Assembly: GCA_050743265.1 (NCBI GenBank) | Contig: JBOGEN010000100.1 | Coordinates: 1 to 17,059 of the forward strand | Direction of reading: 5' to 3' | Source: JBOGEN01 sp050743265 | Lineage (GTDB): Bacteria; Actinomycetota; Actinomycetes; JBOGEN01 | Length of the DNA stretch: 17,059 bases | Notes under the pieces: generated by a model | The model's database searches: none | The model's input: the letters and a program-made list of their open reading frames with translations, nothing else | What the model was told of the DNA's origin: nothing | Made by a program: the position numbers and the translations under genes | In this document: piece by piece, positions 6,553-13,350 of the stretch | Position numbering within the stretch: the first letter of the stretch is position 1 | Layout: every line of letters begins with the position of its first letter

Positions 6553-7542
6553 TCATCGGCGCACATGCAGGCCCACCTCGGGATCGACCACGACCTCCTG
6601 GCTCGCACCCACGCCGGCGGCCGTGAGCTCCGCCTCCGGTGGCACGTTGCGCTTCACCATCGCGAGCGCGATCGGCCCCAGCTCGTGGTGGCGTACGGCG
6701 GTGCCGACGAAGCCGACCGTACGGCCGTCACGCTCCACCGGGTCACCCTGGGCGGGCAGACGCTCGGCACTGCCGTCCAGGTGCAGGAACACCAGCCGCC
6801 GCGGCGGACGACCCAGGTTGTGCACCCGCGCCACCGTCTCCTGGCCGCGGTAGCAGCCCTTGTCGAGGTGGACGGCGGAGTCGATCCAGCCCACCTCGTT
6901 CGGAATGGTCCTCGGGTCGGTGTCGAGACCGAGCCGCGGCCGGCGCGCCTCGACCCGCAGCGCCTCGTACGCCCAGATGCCGGCGGGCTCCTGCCTCGCG
7001 TCGGCGTACGCCTCGAGGCGCCCGCGCGGGACGAACAGGTCGCGCCCACGCGCGTCCGCCCGGTGCACGTACGCGGGCTCGGGGACGGACGACGCGGGGA
7101 CGGGCTCCCACACCACCGCGTACGCCTCGGTCACGTCGGCGACCCCGACCCGCATGAGGAACCGCATCCGGTCCAGGAACTCGACGAGCCCGGGGGCCGC
7201 CTGCGGCTCGACGTGCACCCAGGTCGTCTCGCCGTCGTCGACGAGGTAGAGGGCGTGCTCGACGTGGCCGTGCGGGGAGAGGATGAGCGCCTCGGTGCCC
7301 TCGCCCGCGGGAAGCCCCTCGAGCTGCTGGCTGGTGAGGGAGTGGAGCCAGGTCAGCCGGTCCGGCCCACTGACCGTGACGACGCCCCGGTGGGAGAGGT
7401 CGACGAAGCCCTGGCCGTCGGCCAGCGTGCGCTGCTCGCGGAACGGGTCGCCGTAGTGCGAGGCCACGCCTGAGTCGGGAGGGTCGGCCTCGACCGCACC
7501 TGGCCGGGCGAGCAGCGGGCTCCGGTACGCCGTGGGCTCCAT
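6553..7542 (-). CDS. ygfZ: Folate-binding protein YgfZ (GcvT-like, Fe-S cluster maintenance)
   Basis: This 329-residue protein contains the YgfZ signature K228-G-C230-YRGQE at its expected place. It also has the N-terminal GcvT-like pattern (VTVSGPDRLTWLHSLTSQQL). The family binds tetrahydrofolate and supports assembly or repair of certain iron-sulfur enzymes in the cytoplasm; the signature Cys is needed in the E. coli protein. Its length is normal for the family. The ATG at 7542 lies six bases after TACCCT, again consistent with a leaderless transcript. The Fur-family gene lies 27 bases upstream in the same orientation, so the two may also be cotranscribed. Confidence 0.93.
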   Translation of the reverse strand: MEPTAYRSPLLARPGAVEADPPDSGVASHYGDPFREQRTLADGQGFVDLSHRGVVTVSGPDRLTWLHSLTSQQLEGLPAGEGTEALILSPHGHVEHALYLVDDGETTWVHVEPQAAPGLVEFLDRMRFLMRVGVADVTEAYAVVWEPVPASSVPEPAYVHRADARGRDLFVPRGRLEAYADARQEPAGIWAYEALRVEARRPRLGLDTDPRTIPNEVGWIDSAVHLDKGCYRGQETVARVHNLGRPPRRLVFLHLDGSAERLPAQGDPVERDGRTVGFVGTAVRHHELGPIALAMVKRNVPPEAELTAAGVGASQEVVVDPEVGLHVRR

Positions 7543-7548
7543 GGGCCC

Positions 7549-7554
7549 AGGGTA
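7549..7554 (-). promoter_or_regulatory. -10 box TACCCT of a probable leaderless promoter (ygfZ)
   Basis: The hexamer sits in the short gap between the Fur-family gene and ygfZ and ends six bases before the ATG. No ribosome-binding site is present there. Confidence 0.4.
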
Positions 7555-7569
7555 GGCCCGGCCCGCAGG

Positions 7570-7995
7570 TCAGCCCCGGCAGCGGGCGCAGCGCCCGAAG
7601 ATCGCGAAGTGCTGGACGTCGGTCGAGAAGCCGTGCCGGTCGTCCAGGGCGGCCACCAGGCCGCCCACGATCTCCACGTCGGTCTCGGTCACGGACCCGC
7701 AGTGCCGGCACACCAGGTGGACGTGGTCGTCGTCGGTCGCGGCGTGGTAGGTCGGCGAGCCGTGGCCCAGGTGGGCGTGGGTGACGAGCCCGACCTCCTC
7801 GAGCACCTCGAGCGACCGGTAGACGGTCGAGAGGTTGACCCCCGCGGCGGTGCGGCGCACCTCGGCCAGGATCTCGTCCGGCGCGGCGTGACCGAGGGCC
7901 GAGATCGCCTGCAGGACGAGCTGCCGCTGGGGGGTCAGGCGATAGCCGCGGGCGTGCAGCGCTCCGCCCAACGAGTCCTCCGACGCCTCAGTCAT
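7570..7995 (-). CDS. Fur-family metal-responsive transcriptional regulator
   Basis: The 141-residue protein has the family's winged helix (about 10-80, with RLTPQRQLVLQAI and VNLSTVYRSLEVLEEVGL). The dimerisation/metal domain follows, with HVHLVCRHCG and a terminal CARC. The two CxxC pairs (C96/C99 and C136/C139) form the structural zinc site, and the His residues H91/H93 are likely regulatory ligands. It would repress metal-homeostasis genes when metal is bound; whether it senses Fe, Zn or peroxide cannot be told. The ATG at 7995 is chosen because it gives the normal family length and follows a TAGAAT -10 box by eight bases. The 30-codon upstream extension seen in the open frame crosses the divergent LCP gene and is unlikely. 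Confidence 0.92.
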   Translation of the reverse strand: MTEASEDSLGGALHARGYRLTPQRQLVLQAISALGHAAPDEILAEVRRTAAGVNLSTVYRSLEVLEEVGLVTHAHLGHGSPTYHAATDDDHVHLVCRHCGSVTETDVEIVGGLVAALDDRHGFSTDVQHFAIFGRCARCRG

Positions 7996-8002
7996 GGAGG
8001 AC

Positions 8003-8020
8003 AATTCTAGGAAGCGAATT
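8003..8020. promoter_or_regulatory. fur -10 box and overlapping inverted repeat AATTC-N8-GAATT
   Basis: On the minus strand TAGAAT (8004-8009) is a good -10 hexamer for the Fur-family gene. It is overlapped by a short inverted repeat, AATTC at 8003-8007 and GAATT at 8016-8020. The repeat lies between two divergent genes and is AT-rich in a GC-rich context, so it is a candidate autoregulatory operator. Five-base arms are weak evidence. Confidence 0.35.
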
Positions 8021-8054
8021 CGGGGGACCTCGCTGGTCCATCGCAGGAGGCGAA

Positions 8055-9068
8055 TTGCCCCGGTCCGCTCGTGCTCGCGTAGCACGCATCGTCGCTATTG
8101 GCTCACTCTCCGTGCTGTCCGTCGCCGTGCTCGGCGTGGCCGGCATGAGCTACGTGGCCACGGAGCGGCTCGACGACATCCCCCGCGTTCCTGCATTCGA
8201 GGGAATTCCCGAACGCATCAGACCCTCTCAGCCCCACGAGGCGAACGACAGCCTGACGATGCTGCTGGTCGGCTCGGATGCGCGCTCGTCCAACCCCACC
8301 ACCGGGACGGCGGCGCGCGGCGTGAGCTGGCAGCCAGGCGCCCAGCGGACCGACACGATCATGCTCGTGCACATCCCCGCGGACCGCAGCGGCGTGTACG
8401 TCGTGTCGATCCCTCGCGACGCCTGGGTGCCGGTGCCCGGGCACGGAAACGCCAAGATCAACGCGGCCTACTCGTGGGGCGGCCCGCCACTGCTCGTCCG
8501 GACGGTCGAAGCGCTCACCGACGTCCGGGTCGACAACGTCGCGATCGTGGACTTCGCGGGCTTCGAGTCCATGACGAACGCGGTCGGCGGGGTGGACGTC
8601 CAGGTCCCTGAGACCGTGCACGACTACTACAACGACAAGACCTGGCAGGCGGGCGTGCACCACGTGGACGGGGCAGAGGCTCTGCTGTTCGTGCGGCAGC
8701 GGGCAGGACTCCCCACCGGCGACCTGGGCCGTATCGAGCGCCAGCAGCAGTTCATGTCCGCCCTCGCGAGCAAGGTCGTGAGCGCGGGCGTCCTCACCAA
8801 CCCCTTCGCGCTCGACGACCTCCTCGGCGCCGTCACGGGCTCCCTCACCGTCGACGAAGAGCTGACCGGTGGCCGCATGCGCGACATCGCCCTCAGCCTG
8901 CGACACGTCCGCGGGAGCGATATGGCCTACACCACGACGCCGGTGGCGTCCTCGGGGTGGGCGGAGGGCCAGAGCGTGCTGTTCCTCGACCCCGCGGGCA
9001 CCCGACCGCTCTTCAACGCCCTCCGGCGCGACCGGATGGACCGCTGGCTCGCGGCGGACCAGACCTGA
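8055..9068 (+). CDS. LytR-CpsA-Psr (LCP) family cell-wall glycopolymer ligase
   Basis: This 337-residue protein has a single N-terminal membrane anchor (about 10-33) and an extracytoplasmic LCP domain. The domain is marked by MLLVGSDAR, RTDTIMLVHI, VSIPRDAWV, INAAYSWGG, VGGVDV and LLFVRQR..GDLGRIERQQQF. LCP enzymes transfer lipid-linked wall polymers (teichoic acid, arabinogalactan, capsule) onto peptidoglycan, with conserved Arg and Asp residues binding the pyrophosphate lipid. The length fits the family without the optional C-terminal LytR_C domain. The start is a TTG at 8055, selected because AGGAGG lies four bases upstream and the anchor follows directly. It is divergent from the Fur-family gene and convergent with the FABP gene. 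Confidence 0.93.
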   Translation: MPRSARARVARIVAIGSLSVLSVAVLGVAGMSYVATERLDDIPRVPAFEGIPERIRPSQPHEANDSLTMLLVGSDARSSNPTTGTAARGVSWQPGAQRTDTIMLVHIPADRSGVYVVSIPRDAWVPVPGHGNAKINAAYSWGGPPLLVRTVEALTDVRVDNVAIVDFAGFESMTNAVGGVDVQVPETVHDYYNDKTWQAGVHHVDGAEALLFVRQRAGLPTGDLGRIERQQQFMSALASKVVSAGVLTNPFALDDLLGAVTGSLTVDEELTGGRMRDIALSLRHVRGSDMAYTTTPVASSGWAEGQSVLFLDPAGTRPLFNALRRDRMDRWLAADQT

Positions 9069-9081
9069 GCCGACCGGCCGA

Positions 9082-9097
9082 CGCGTCAGCTGACGCG
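9082..9097. repeat. 16-bp perfect palindrome at a convergent gene junction
   Basis: CGCGTCAGCTGACGCG reads the same on both strands and covers the last codons and the stop of the FABP gene, 14 bases after the LCP stop. It could act on both transcripts, but it has no loop and no U-tract, so a terminator role is uncertain. Confidence 0.5.
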
Positions 9098-9586
9098 CTT
9101 GAGCTGGGCGGACAGGTGCGGCTGCAGCGGCTGCCCGACCGCCGCCATGTCGTACGCCCACATGAGGTCGCCATCGACCAGCCCGTACAGCCGGTGCCCG
9201 CCGGTGACCTCCTTGGCCGAGGCGCTGCGGACCACGGCGTCCGTGGTGATCTCGACCTTGGCCGTGCCGATCGTGCCGAGGTACAGCTCGACGAATCCGG
9301 TCGGGTGCGCGAGGAGCACCTCGATCTCACCGTTCTCCTGGGGTCGCCAGTAGCCCGTCTCCTTGGCCAGCGGACGGACCTTCTGGCCCTCGGTGTCGAG
9401 CAGCCAGGAGCGGCTGCCGTACTCGAGGAAAGGCTTGTCGGGCGTGTACGAGAACACGACCTCCTGGCCGAAGTGGAACTCCTCGATCGTGGGGTAGCCG
9501 CCCACCCCGGCGCCCTCCCACGTGCCGAGCAGGAACGCGATCGGCACGCAGACCGGGTGGAGGTCGGAGGGGATCTCGATCGGCAT
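9086..9586 (-). CDS. Nitrobindin-type FABP-family heme-binding protein
   Basis: The 166-residue protein carries the nitrobindin signature GxWxGxG (G21-T-W-E-G-A-G27) near the N-terminus, a beta-rich pattern throughout, and a C-terminal His (H157, in QPHLSAQL) at the position of the family's proximal heme ligand. Nitrobindins are ten-stranded beta-barrels with ferric heme, implicated in nitrogen-oxide or peroxynitrite chemistry. The family name FABP refers only to fold resemblance. The start MPIEIPSD at 9586 is preferred because family members begin close to this point. A longer frame upstream would overlap the small membrane peptide gene. That peptide's stop lies five bases before the ATG, so translation is probably coupled. 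Confidence 0.88.
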   Translation of the reverse strand: MPIEIPSDLHPVCVPIAFLLGTWEGAGVGGYPTIEEFHFGQEVVFSYTPDKPFLEYGSRSWLLDTEGQKVRPLAKETGYWRPQENGEIEVLLAHPTGFVELYLGTIGTAKVEITTDAVVRSASAKEVTGGHRLYGLVDGDLMWAYDMAAVGQPLQPHLSAQLKRVS

Positions 9587-9591
9587 CGGTA

Positions 9592-9693
9592 CTACGCCTG
9601 GCCCTTGAACAGCTTGTACACGACGAGACCCGCGAACCACGTGATGAGCAGCGCGACGCCGACCAGCAGGCCGGTGTAGATGAGCTCGAGCAC
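9592..9693 (-). CDS. 33-residue single-helix membrane peptide
   Basis: A GTG at 9693 opens a 33-codon frame ending in TAG at 9592. It starts MLELIYTGLLVGVALLITWF, is almost wholly one membrane helix (about 5-26) and has a short basic tail (YKLFKGQA). A TAGACT -10 box ends seven bases before the GTG, so it fits a leaderless transcript. The stop is five bases before the FABP start, which makes this the first gene of a two-gene operon. The helix length, charged tail, own promoter and tight spacing support a real gene despite its size. The function is unknown; it could tether or regulate the downstream product. Confidence 0.65.
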   Translation of the reverse strand: MLELIYTGLLVGVALLITWFAGLVVYKLFKGQA

Positions 9694-9700
9694 GGGCCCG

Positions 9701-9706
9701 AGTCTA
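9701..9706 (-). promoter_or_regulatory. -10 box TAGACT of a probable leaderless promoter (membrane peptide/FABP)
   Basis: The hexamer is identical to the one before the phosphatase gene and has the same seven-base distance to a GTG. There is no Shine-Dalgarno in between. Confidence 0.5.
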
Positions 9707-10012
9707 GACCGCCTCGTCCCCCCCGCCGGGCGCAGGCGTGCGCTCGGCGAGGCGTTCGGCGATCCCCTCCGCCACCCGTGCGGCCGCGTCCTCGGGCGGC
9801 GCCTCGACGATGGCCGCGGCGACGTCGGCCGGGTCCGCGTCCGGATCCGTCAGCAGCTCCGCCGGACGTTGCCGGCGAACGTGGAGTCCGTGAACGTGAG
9901 GCCCTCCGTCGCCTTGCAGACGGCGAACCGGAACCGCTCGGCGTGCACCCGTGACCAGGTCACGTGCCCCTGGTAGTGGGAGACGTCCACCCCCCCACAA
10001 CGGTGTGCTCAT
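9704..10012 (-). pseudogene. Remnant of a GH25 lysozyme gene
   Basis: From the ATG at 10012 the frame reads MSTPLW and then runs into a seven-G tract (9990-9996). Removing one G gives WGVDVSHYQGHVTWSRVHAE and then FRFAVCKATEGLTFTDSTFA. These are the first two blocks of GH25 muramidases, including the N-terminal catalytic-site Asp. This repaired frame stops after 53 residues at a TGA (9852-9850), where about 150 more residues, including the DxE motif, would be expected. Without repair the frame stays open to 9704 and ends in an Ala/Glu-rich segment (AAAIVEAPPEDAAARVAEGI) that I cannot assign. The gene is therefore broken by a homopolymer change and by loss of its catalytic core, probably through an internal deletion that joined unrelated sequence. 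Confidence 0.7.
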
Positions 10013-10041
10013 CGAAGCCTCCCTCCGTCTCGCGCACCTCC

Positions 10042-10047
10042 TAGGCT
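10042..10047 (+). promoter_or_regulatory. -10 box TAGGCT upstream of the DsrE-like gene
   Basis: The hexamer ends six bases before the ATG at 10054. The short gap holds CGGAGC, which might serve as a weak ribosome-binding site, but the spacing suggests a leaderless transcript. Confidence 0.4.
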
Positions 10048-10053
10048 CGGAGC

Positions 10054-10416
10054 ATGGCCCGTTCGCTCGTTGTCAAGGTCACCGCCGGAGCCGACGCGCC
10101 GGAGCGCTGCGCCCAGGCCTTCACGGTGGCGGCCACCGCCGTCGCGTCCGGCGTCGAGGTGTCCCTATGGCTCACCGGCGAGTCGTCCTGGTTCGCGCTT
10201 CCGGGCCGTGCCGCTGAGTTCGAGCTGCCCCACGCGGCGCCCCTGGCCGAGCTGCTCGCCGCGGTCCTCGCAGATGGGCAGGTCACCCTCTGTACGCAGT
10301 GTGCGGCCCGTCGCGGGATCAGCGAGGGTGACCTCATCGACGGCGTACGTGTGGCCGGCGCCGCGGCCTTCGTCGCGGAGGCGACGGCAGAGGACGCGCA
10401 GGCGCTCGTCTACTAG
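10054..10416 (+). CDS. DsrE-family protein
   Basis: This 120-residue single-domain protein shows the DsrE/DsrF-like alternating pattern: LVVKVTAGADAPERC, then FTVAATAVASGVEVSLWLTG. A C80-x2-C83 pair (LCTQCAARRG) lies at the place where the family has its conserved, sometimes sulfur-carrying, Cys. Members act as small cytoplasmic sulfur-relay or regulatory proteins. The start is certain: the ATG is the first possible one and follows a -10-like box. It is one of only two plus-strand genes and is convergent with the DUF1269 gene. Proximity to the sulfurtransferase group 2 kb away may be functional, but it is not an operon with it. Confidence 0.85.
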   Translation: MARSLVVKVTAGADAPERCAQAFTVAATAVASGVEVSLWLTGESSWFALPGRAAEFELPHAAPLAELLAAVLADGQVTLCTQCAARRGISEGDLIDGVRVAGAAAFVAEATAEDAQALVY

Positions 10417-10450
10417 CGCCGGCGCGTCCCGCCGTGGGCCTGCTCGGTGT

Positions 10451-11041
10451 CTAGGTTCGGCCGGTCTCCGTGGCCGCCCCCTCGGGGGCCCCTGCCTGAC
10501 GCGGTACGTCCGCCTGCTCCGCCGCCTTCATGTCTGCCGCGAGCTGGTCGGCAGCCATGTCGGTCGCCCTCGAGACCACGCGGTTCGCGGCCTTGATGTT
10601 CGCGGCGACCTGGTCGGCGAGGTTCGTCTCGTACACCGCGATCAAGCCCGCTTGGCCGGCGTCCAGCGTCTCGCCGAGCTCCTTGAGGTCGCCCCGCGAC
10701 ATGCCGCCGCTGGCGTGACCGGCGACCGCGCCGATGGCCGCGCCGCCGGCGCCGCCTGCCGCCACCCCGATGCCGAGCGGCGGGAAGATCACGGAGGCGA
10801 CGCCCACGGCGAGGCCCCAGCCCAGGCCGACCGCAGCACCGTGCCGCGTCGGCTGCTCGTGCTTCTTCACGATGCGGACCTTGCCGTCCGACTCCTTCGC
10901 GATCACGGCGGCGTCGAAGTCGTGCGAGGTCCTGACCTCGCGGTACAGCGCCTTCACGGCCTCGTAATCGGTGATGGCACTGTCCACGTCGTCGTACGCG
11001 GCGGCGATGACATACAGGGTGTCATTGTCTTTGTCCGACAT
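10451..11041 (-). CDS. DUF1269-type protein with glycine-rich membrane segment
   Basis: The 196-residue product begins with an alpha/beta domain (about 8-60: LYVIAAAYDDVDSAITDYEA, then TSHDFDAAVIAKESDGKVRI). A Gly/Ala hydrophobic region follows (about 69-113, VGLGWGLAVGVASVIFPP), then a helical domain to about 170 (LKELGETLDAGQAGLIAVYE). I recognise this as the DUF1269 pattern, often linked with stress-induced membrane-associated proteins; no biochemical function is known to me. The ATG at 11041 is supported by GGAGAG six bases upstream. The 167-bp region on its 5' side shows no other gene. The Ala/Gln/Glu-rich tail after 170 is probably disordered. Confidence 0.82.
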   Translation of the reverse strand: MSDKDNDTLYVIAAAYDDVDSAITDYEAVKALYREVRTSHDFDAAVIAKESDGKVRIVKKHEQPTRHGAAVGLGWGLAVGVASVIFPPLGIGVAAGGAGGAAIGAVAGHASGGMSRGDLKELGETLDAGQAGLIAVYETNLADQVAANIKAANRVVSRATDMAADQLAADMKAAEQADVPRQAGAPEGAATETGRT

Positions 11042-11208
11042 CGGTGCTCTCCGTCACTCTCGCCCACACAGCCCAGGGACTGCCCTCGGCGCACAGCTCG
11101 GCGCCCACCCCTTGACCCTCCATCACGCGGGCCTGGGGATTCGTCACCCGAGCCGGGTGAACGCAGAGGTGGGCCCCTGCAGAAGGCCCTCGTGGCCGAG
11201 AACCGATG

Positions 11209-12111
11209 TCACCCTCGGTCGTCGCGCGCGGCGGCGAGGCGGACCTCGCTGACCGGTGCAGCGTCCCGCTCGAAGTCCTCGGAGGTGTCCAGGACCTCCA
11301 GCGTGACCGACGAGGTGCGCACGGCAGGCACGCGCAGCACCTGAGGGGCTCGTGTGGCCGGGTCGGTGTCGAGCGTCTGGTTCACGAACGCGCCGTGGTC
11401 GAACGTCCAGCGCACACGGGCGAGGCGGCGGTTCTGCGCGTACCTGTCGTTGCCGTTCGTGGGGTCGGTCTGGGCCCAGCCCGGCACGAGTGACAGCTCG
11501 GCGAGCGGCACCCGCCCGGGAAGCCGGAGGACGAGCCGCTCCCCCACCCCGTCGCCGGGGCAGCGCCACGCCGTGGACGGGTCACCGTCGGCCGCGAGGG
11601 GCGCCTCGAACGTGACGGTCGAGCCGGACCCGTCCGTGCTGGGGCCGTCCTCACAGGTGGCGGTGACGTCCGTGGCCGTGACCGCGCGGACGGGGCCCGC
11701 GTACGCCGTGCCGATGAGCCGGCCGGACGTGGGCCTCACCGCGAGCGGGGTCGGGGTGGGGGACGCACTGGGGGTGGCGCTTGCCGTGACGGACGCGCTC
11801 GGGCTCGGCGGCGCCGACGGGCGCGGCTCGGCCCGCTGCGTCGCGCCGGCGGTCGTCGTCGACGGGCCACCGTCCGGCAACGCGACGAGCGCGCCCCAGA
11901 CGAGGAAGAACGTGGCGAGGCCGGCGCCCAGCGCGAGTCCGAGCACATGGCGCTCCCGCCCCGAACGCCCCACGGGGTCGGAGCCGATGTCCCACTCGGG
12001 CTCGGCCTCCTCGCCGAGCAGGGCGTCGACCCCGACCTCCACCTCATGGGGCTGGCCAGGGAGGCGGGCCGACGGTGGACGCCAGCCGCGCGACTTGGCC
12101 ACTGGCTCCAC
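11209..12111 (-). CDS. Single-TM protein with C-terminal discoidin-like (NADase-type glycan-binding) domain
   Basis: The 300-residue protein has a short acidic cytoplasmic head, one membrane helix (about 55-78) and a Ser/Thr/Pro/Ala linker typical of wall-spanning segments. The C-terminal discoidin-like domain has DGDPSTAWRCPG, NDRYAQNRRLARVRWTF and VSEVRLAAA. This shares clear motif order with the C-terminal domain of the protein at 144-1166, although the head here lacks a zinc ribbon. A role in binding wall or surface glycans is suggested by the fold only. The start is uncertain: GTG at 12111 has AGGGG immediately before it, and GTG at 12102 has GGAG three bases before it. It follows the DUF1416 gene after 48 bases and may be its operon partner. 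Confidence 0.75.
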   Translation of the reverse strand: MEPVAKSRGWRPPSARLPGQPHEVEVGVDALLGEEAEPEWDIGSDPVGRSGRERHVLGLALGAGLATFFLVWGALVALPDGGPSTTTAGATQRAEPRPSAPPSPSASVTASATPSASPTPTPLAVRPTSGRLIGTAYAGPVRAVTATDVTATCEDGPSTDGSGSTVTFEAPLAADGDPSTAWRCPGDGVGERLVLRLPGRVPLAELSLVPGWAQTDPTNGNDRYAQNRRLARVRWTFDHGAFVNQTLDTDPATRAPQVLRVPAVRTSSVTLEVLDTSEDFERDAAPVSEVRLAAARDDRG

Positions 12112-12159
12112 CCCCTGGCTACCAGGCTGTGTGGTCGCCCAGGCAGGCCCCTCGGCGGG

Positions 12160-12462
12160 TCATCCCGCCAGGGTCACCTCCACCTCGGCCACCGAACCCA
12201 TCTGCGCGACCACCGTACGGTCGACGGGCTCGGCTCCGGGCGCGAGCGCACGCACCGTCCAGGTGCCGGGCGCGGCGAAGAAGCGGAACTGCCCCGTCGC
12301 GGACGTCGGCACCTCCGCCACGAACTCGCCCGACCCGTCGAGCAGCCGGACGTACGCGCCCCCGACCGGCTGCCCGTCACGGGCCACGACGCCCTGCACG
12401 ACGGACTCCTTGGACAGGTCGACCCCCTCCAGGGAGGCGCCCCCGGTGCTGCCGCCACACAT
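12160..12462 (-). CDS. DUF1416 protein (SseC-like) paired with sulfurtransferase
   Basis: This 100-residue protein starts MCGGSTGG, as DUF1416 proteins do, and then forms a carboxypeptidase-regulatory-like beta sandwich (VVQGVVARDGQPVGGAYVRL, then PGTWTVRALAPG). Its ATG overlaps the stop of the sulfurtransferase gene in TGATG, so the two are translationally coupled. The mycobacterial SseC proteins occupy the same position directly behind CysA2/CysA3 (from memory), which makes a shared sulfur-handling role likely. The molecular function is unknown; the conserved Cys2 could be a reactive or metal-binding residue. Confidence 0.88.
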   Translation of the reverse strand: MCGGSTGGASLEGVDLSKESVVQGVVARDGQPVGGAYVRLLDGSGEFVAEVPTSATGQFRFFAAPGTWTVRALAPGAEPVDRTVVAQMGSVAEVEVTLAG

Positions 12463-13301
12463 CAGGAGCCCGCCCCCGTCTCGATCGGCACGCCGACCAG
12501 GGAGCCGTACTCGGTCCAGGAGCCGTCGTAGTTCTTCACGTTCTGCTGGCCGAGCAGCTCGTGCAGCACGAACCAGGTGTGCGCCGAGCGCTCACCGATC
12601 CGGCAGTACGCGATGGTGTCCTTGCCGAAGTCGAGGCCGACGTCCCCGTACAGGGTGCGCAGGTCGTCGTCGGTCTTGAACGTGCCGTCCTCGTTCGCGG
12701 CCTTCGACCAGGGGACGTTGCGGGCGCTGGGGATGTGCCCACCGCGCTGCGCCGACTCCTGCGGCAGGTGCGCGGGAGCGAGCAGCTTGCCCGAGAACTC
12801 GTCGGGCGAGCGGACGTCCACGAGGTTCCGCACCCCGATCGCGGCCACGACCTCGTCACGGAAGGCGCGGATCGACGTGTCCGGCCCCTTCGCCGTGTAC
12901 TGCGTCGGGCTGCGCTTCACCGCGTCGGGCACGAGCTCGCGGGAGTCCAGCTCCCACTTCTTGCGGCCGCCGTCGAGCAGGCGCACGTCGGCGTGCCCGT
13001 ACAGCTTGAAGTACCAGTACGCGTACGCGGCGAACCAGTTGTTGTTGCCGCCGTAGAGGACGACCGTGTCGTCGTTCGCGATGCCCTTCTCGGAAAGCAG
13101 GCGCTCGAAGCCGGCCTTGTCGACGAAGTCGCGGCGGACCGGGTCCTGCAGGTCCTGCTTCCAGTCGATCTTCACGGCACCACGGATGTGGTTCTTGTCG
13201 TACGAGGAGGTGTCCTCGTCGACCTCGACGAGGACGACCTTGGGGTCCCCGAGGTGGGCCTCTGCCCAGGCGGCGTCGACGAGCGCGGTCTCCCGGCTCA
13301 T
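12462..13301 (-). CDS. Thiosulfate sulfurtransferase (rhodanese), CysA/SseA type
   Basis: The 279-residue enzyme has two rhodanese domains. The N-terminal one is non-catalytic, with VVLVEVDEDTSSYDKNHIRG and LYGGNNNWFAAYAYW. The C-terminal one carries the active-site loop C233-RIGER-S-AHTW, whose Cys accepts sulfane sulfur from thiosulfate and passes it to a thiophilic acceptor. The length is typical for CysA2/CysA3-type proteins. The ATG at 13301 has GGAG about seven bases upstream in GAGAGGAGAC. The larger open frame upstream is not used. The enzyme is likely part of an operon with DUF4395 and DUF1416 genes under the upstream Cys leader, which would tie its synthesis to cysteine supply. Confidence 0.93.
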   Translation of the reverse strand: MSRETALVDAAWAEAHLGDPKVVLVEVDEDTSSYDKNHIRGAVKIDWKQDLQDPVRRDFVDKAGFERLLSEKGIANDDTVVLYGGNNNWFAAYAYWYFKLYGHADVRLLDGGRKKWELDSRELVPDAVKRSPTQYTAKGPDTSIRAFRDEVVAAIGVRNLVDVRSPDEFSGKLLAPAHLPQESAQRGGHIPSARNVPWSKAANEDGTFKTDDDLRTLYGDVGLDFGKDTIAYCRIGERSAHTWFVLHELLGQQNVKNYDGSWTEYGSLVGVPIETGAGS

Positions 13302-13350
13302 GGTGTCTCCTCTCTGGAGGTGGTCTGTTCCGGATCGGTGGTACGTCGAG

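Noticed and set aside
5947..7473. 508-codon open frame on the plus strand
   Set aside because: It lies antisense to the phosphatase and ygfZ genes, both of which carry clear family motifs. Its translation is a low-complexity Arg/Val/Gly/His shadow typical of high-GC DNA.
11354..12679. 441-codon open frame on the plus strand
   Set aside because: It is antisense to the discoidin-like gene and the DUF1416 gene and has a Ser/Arg/Pro-rich shadow composition.
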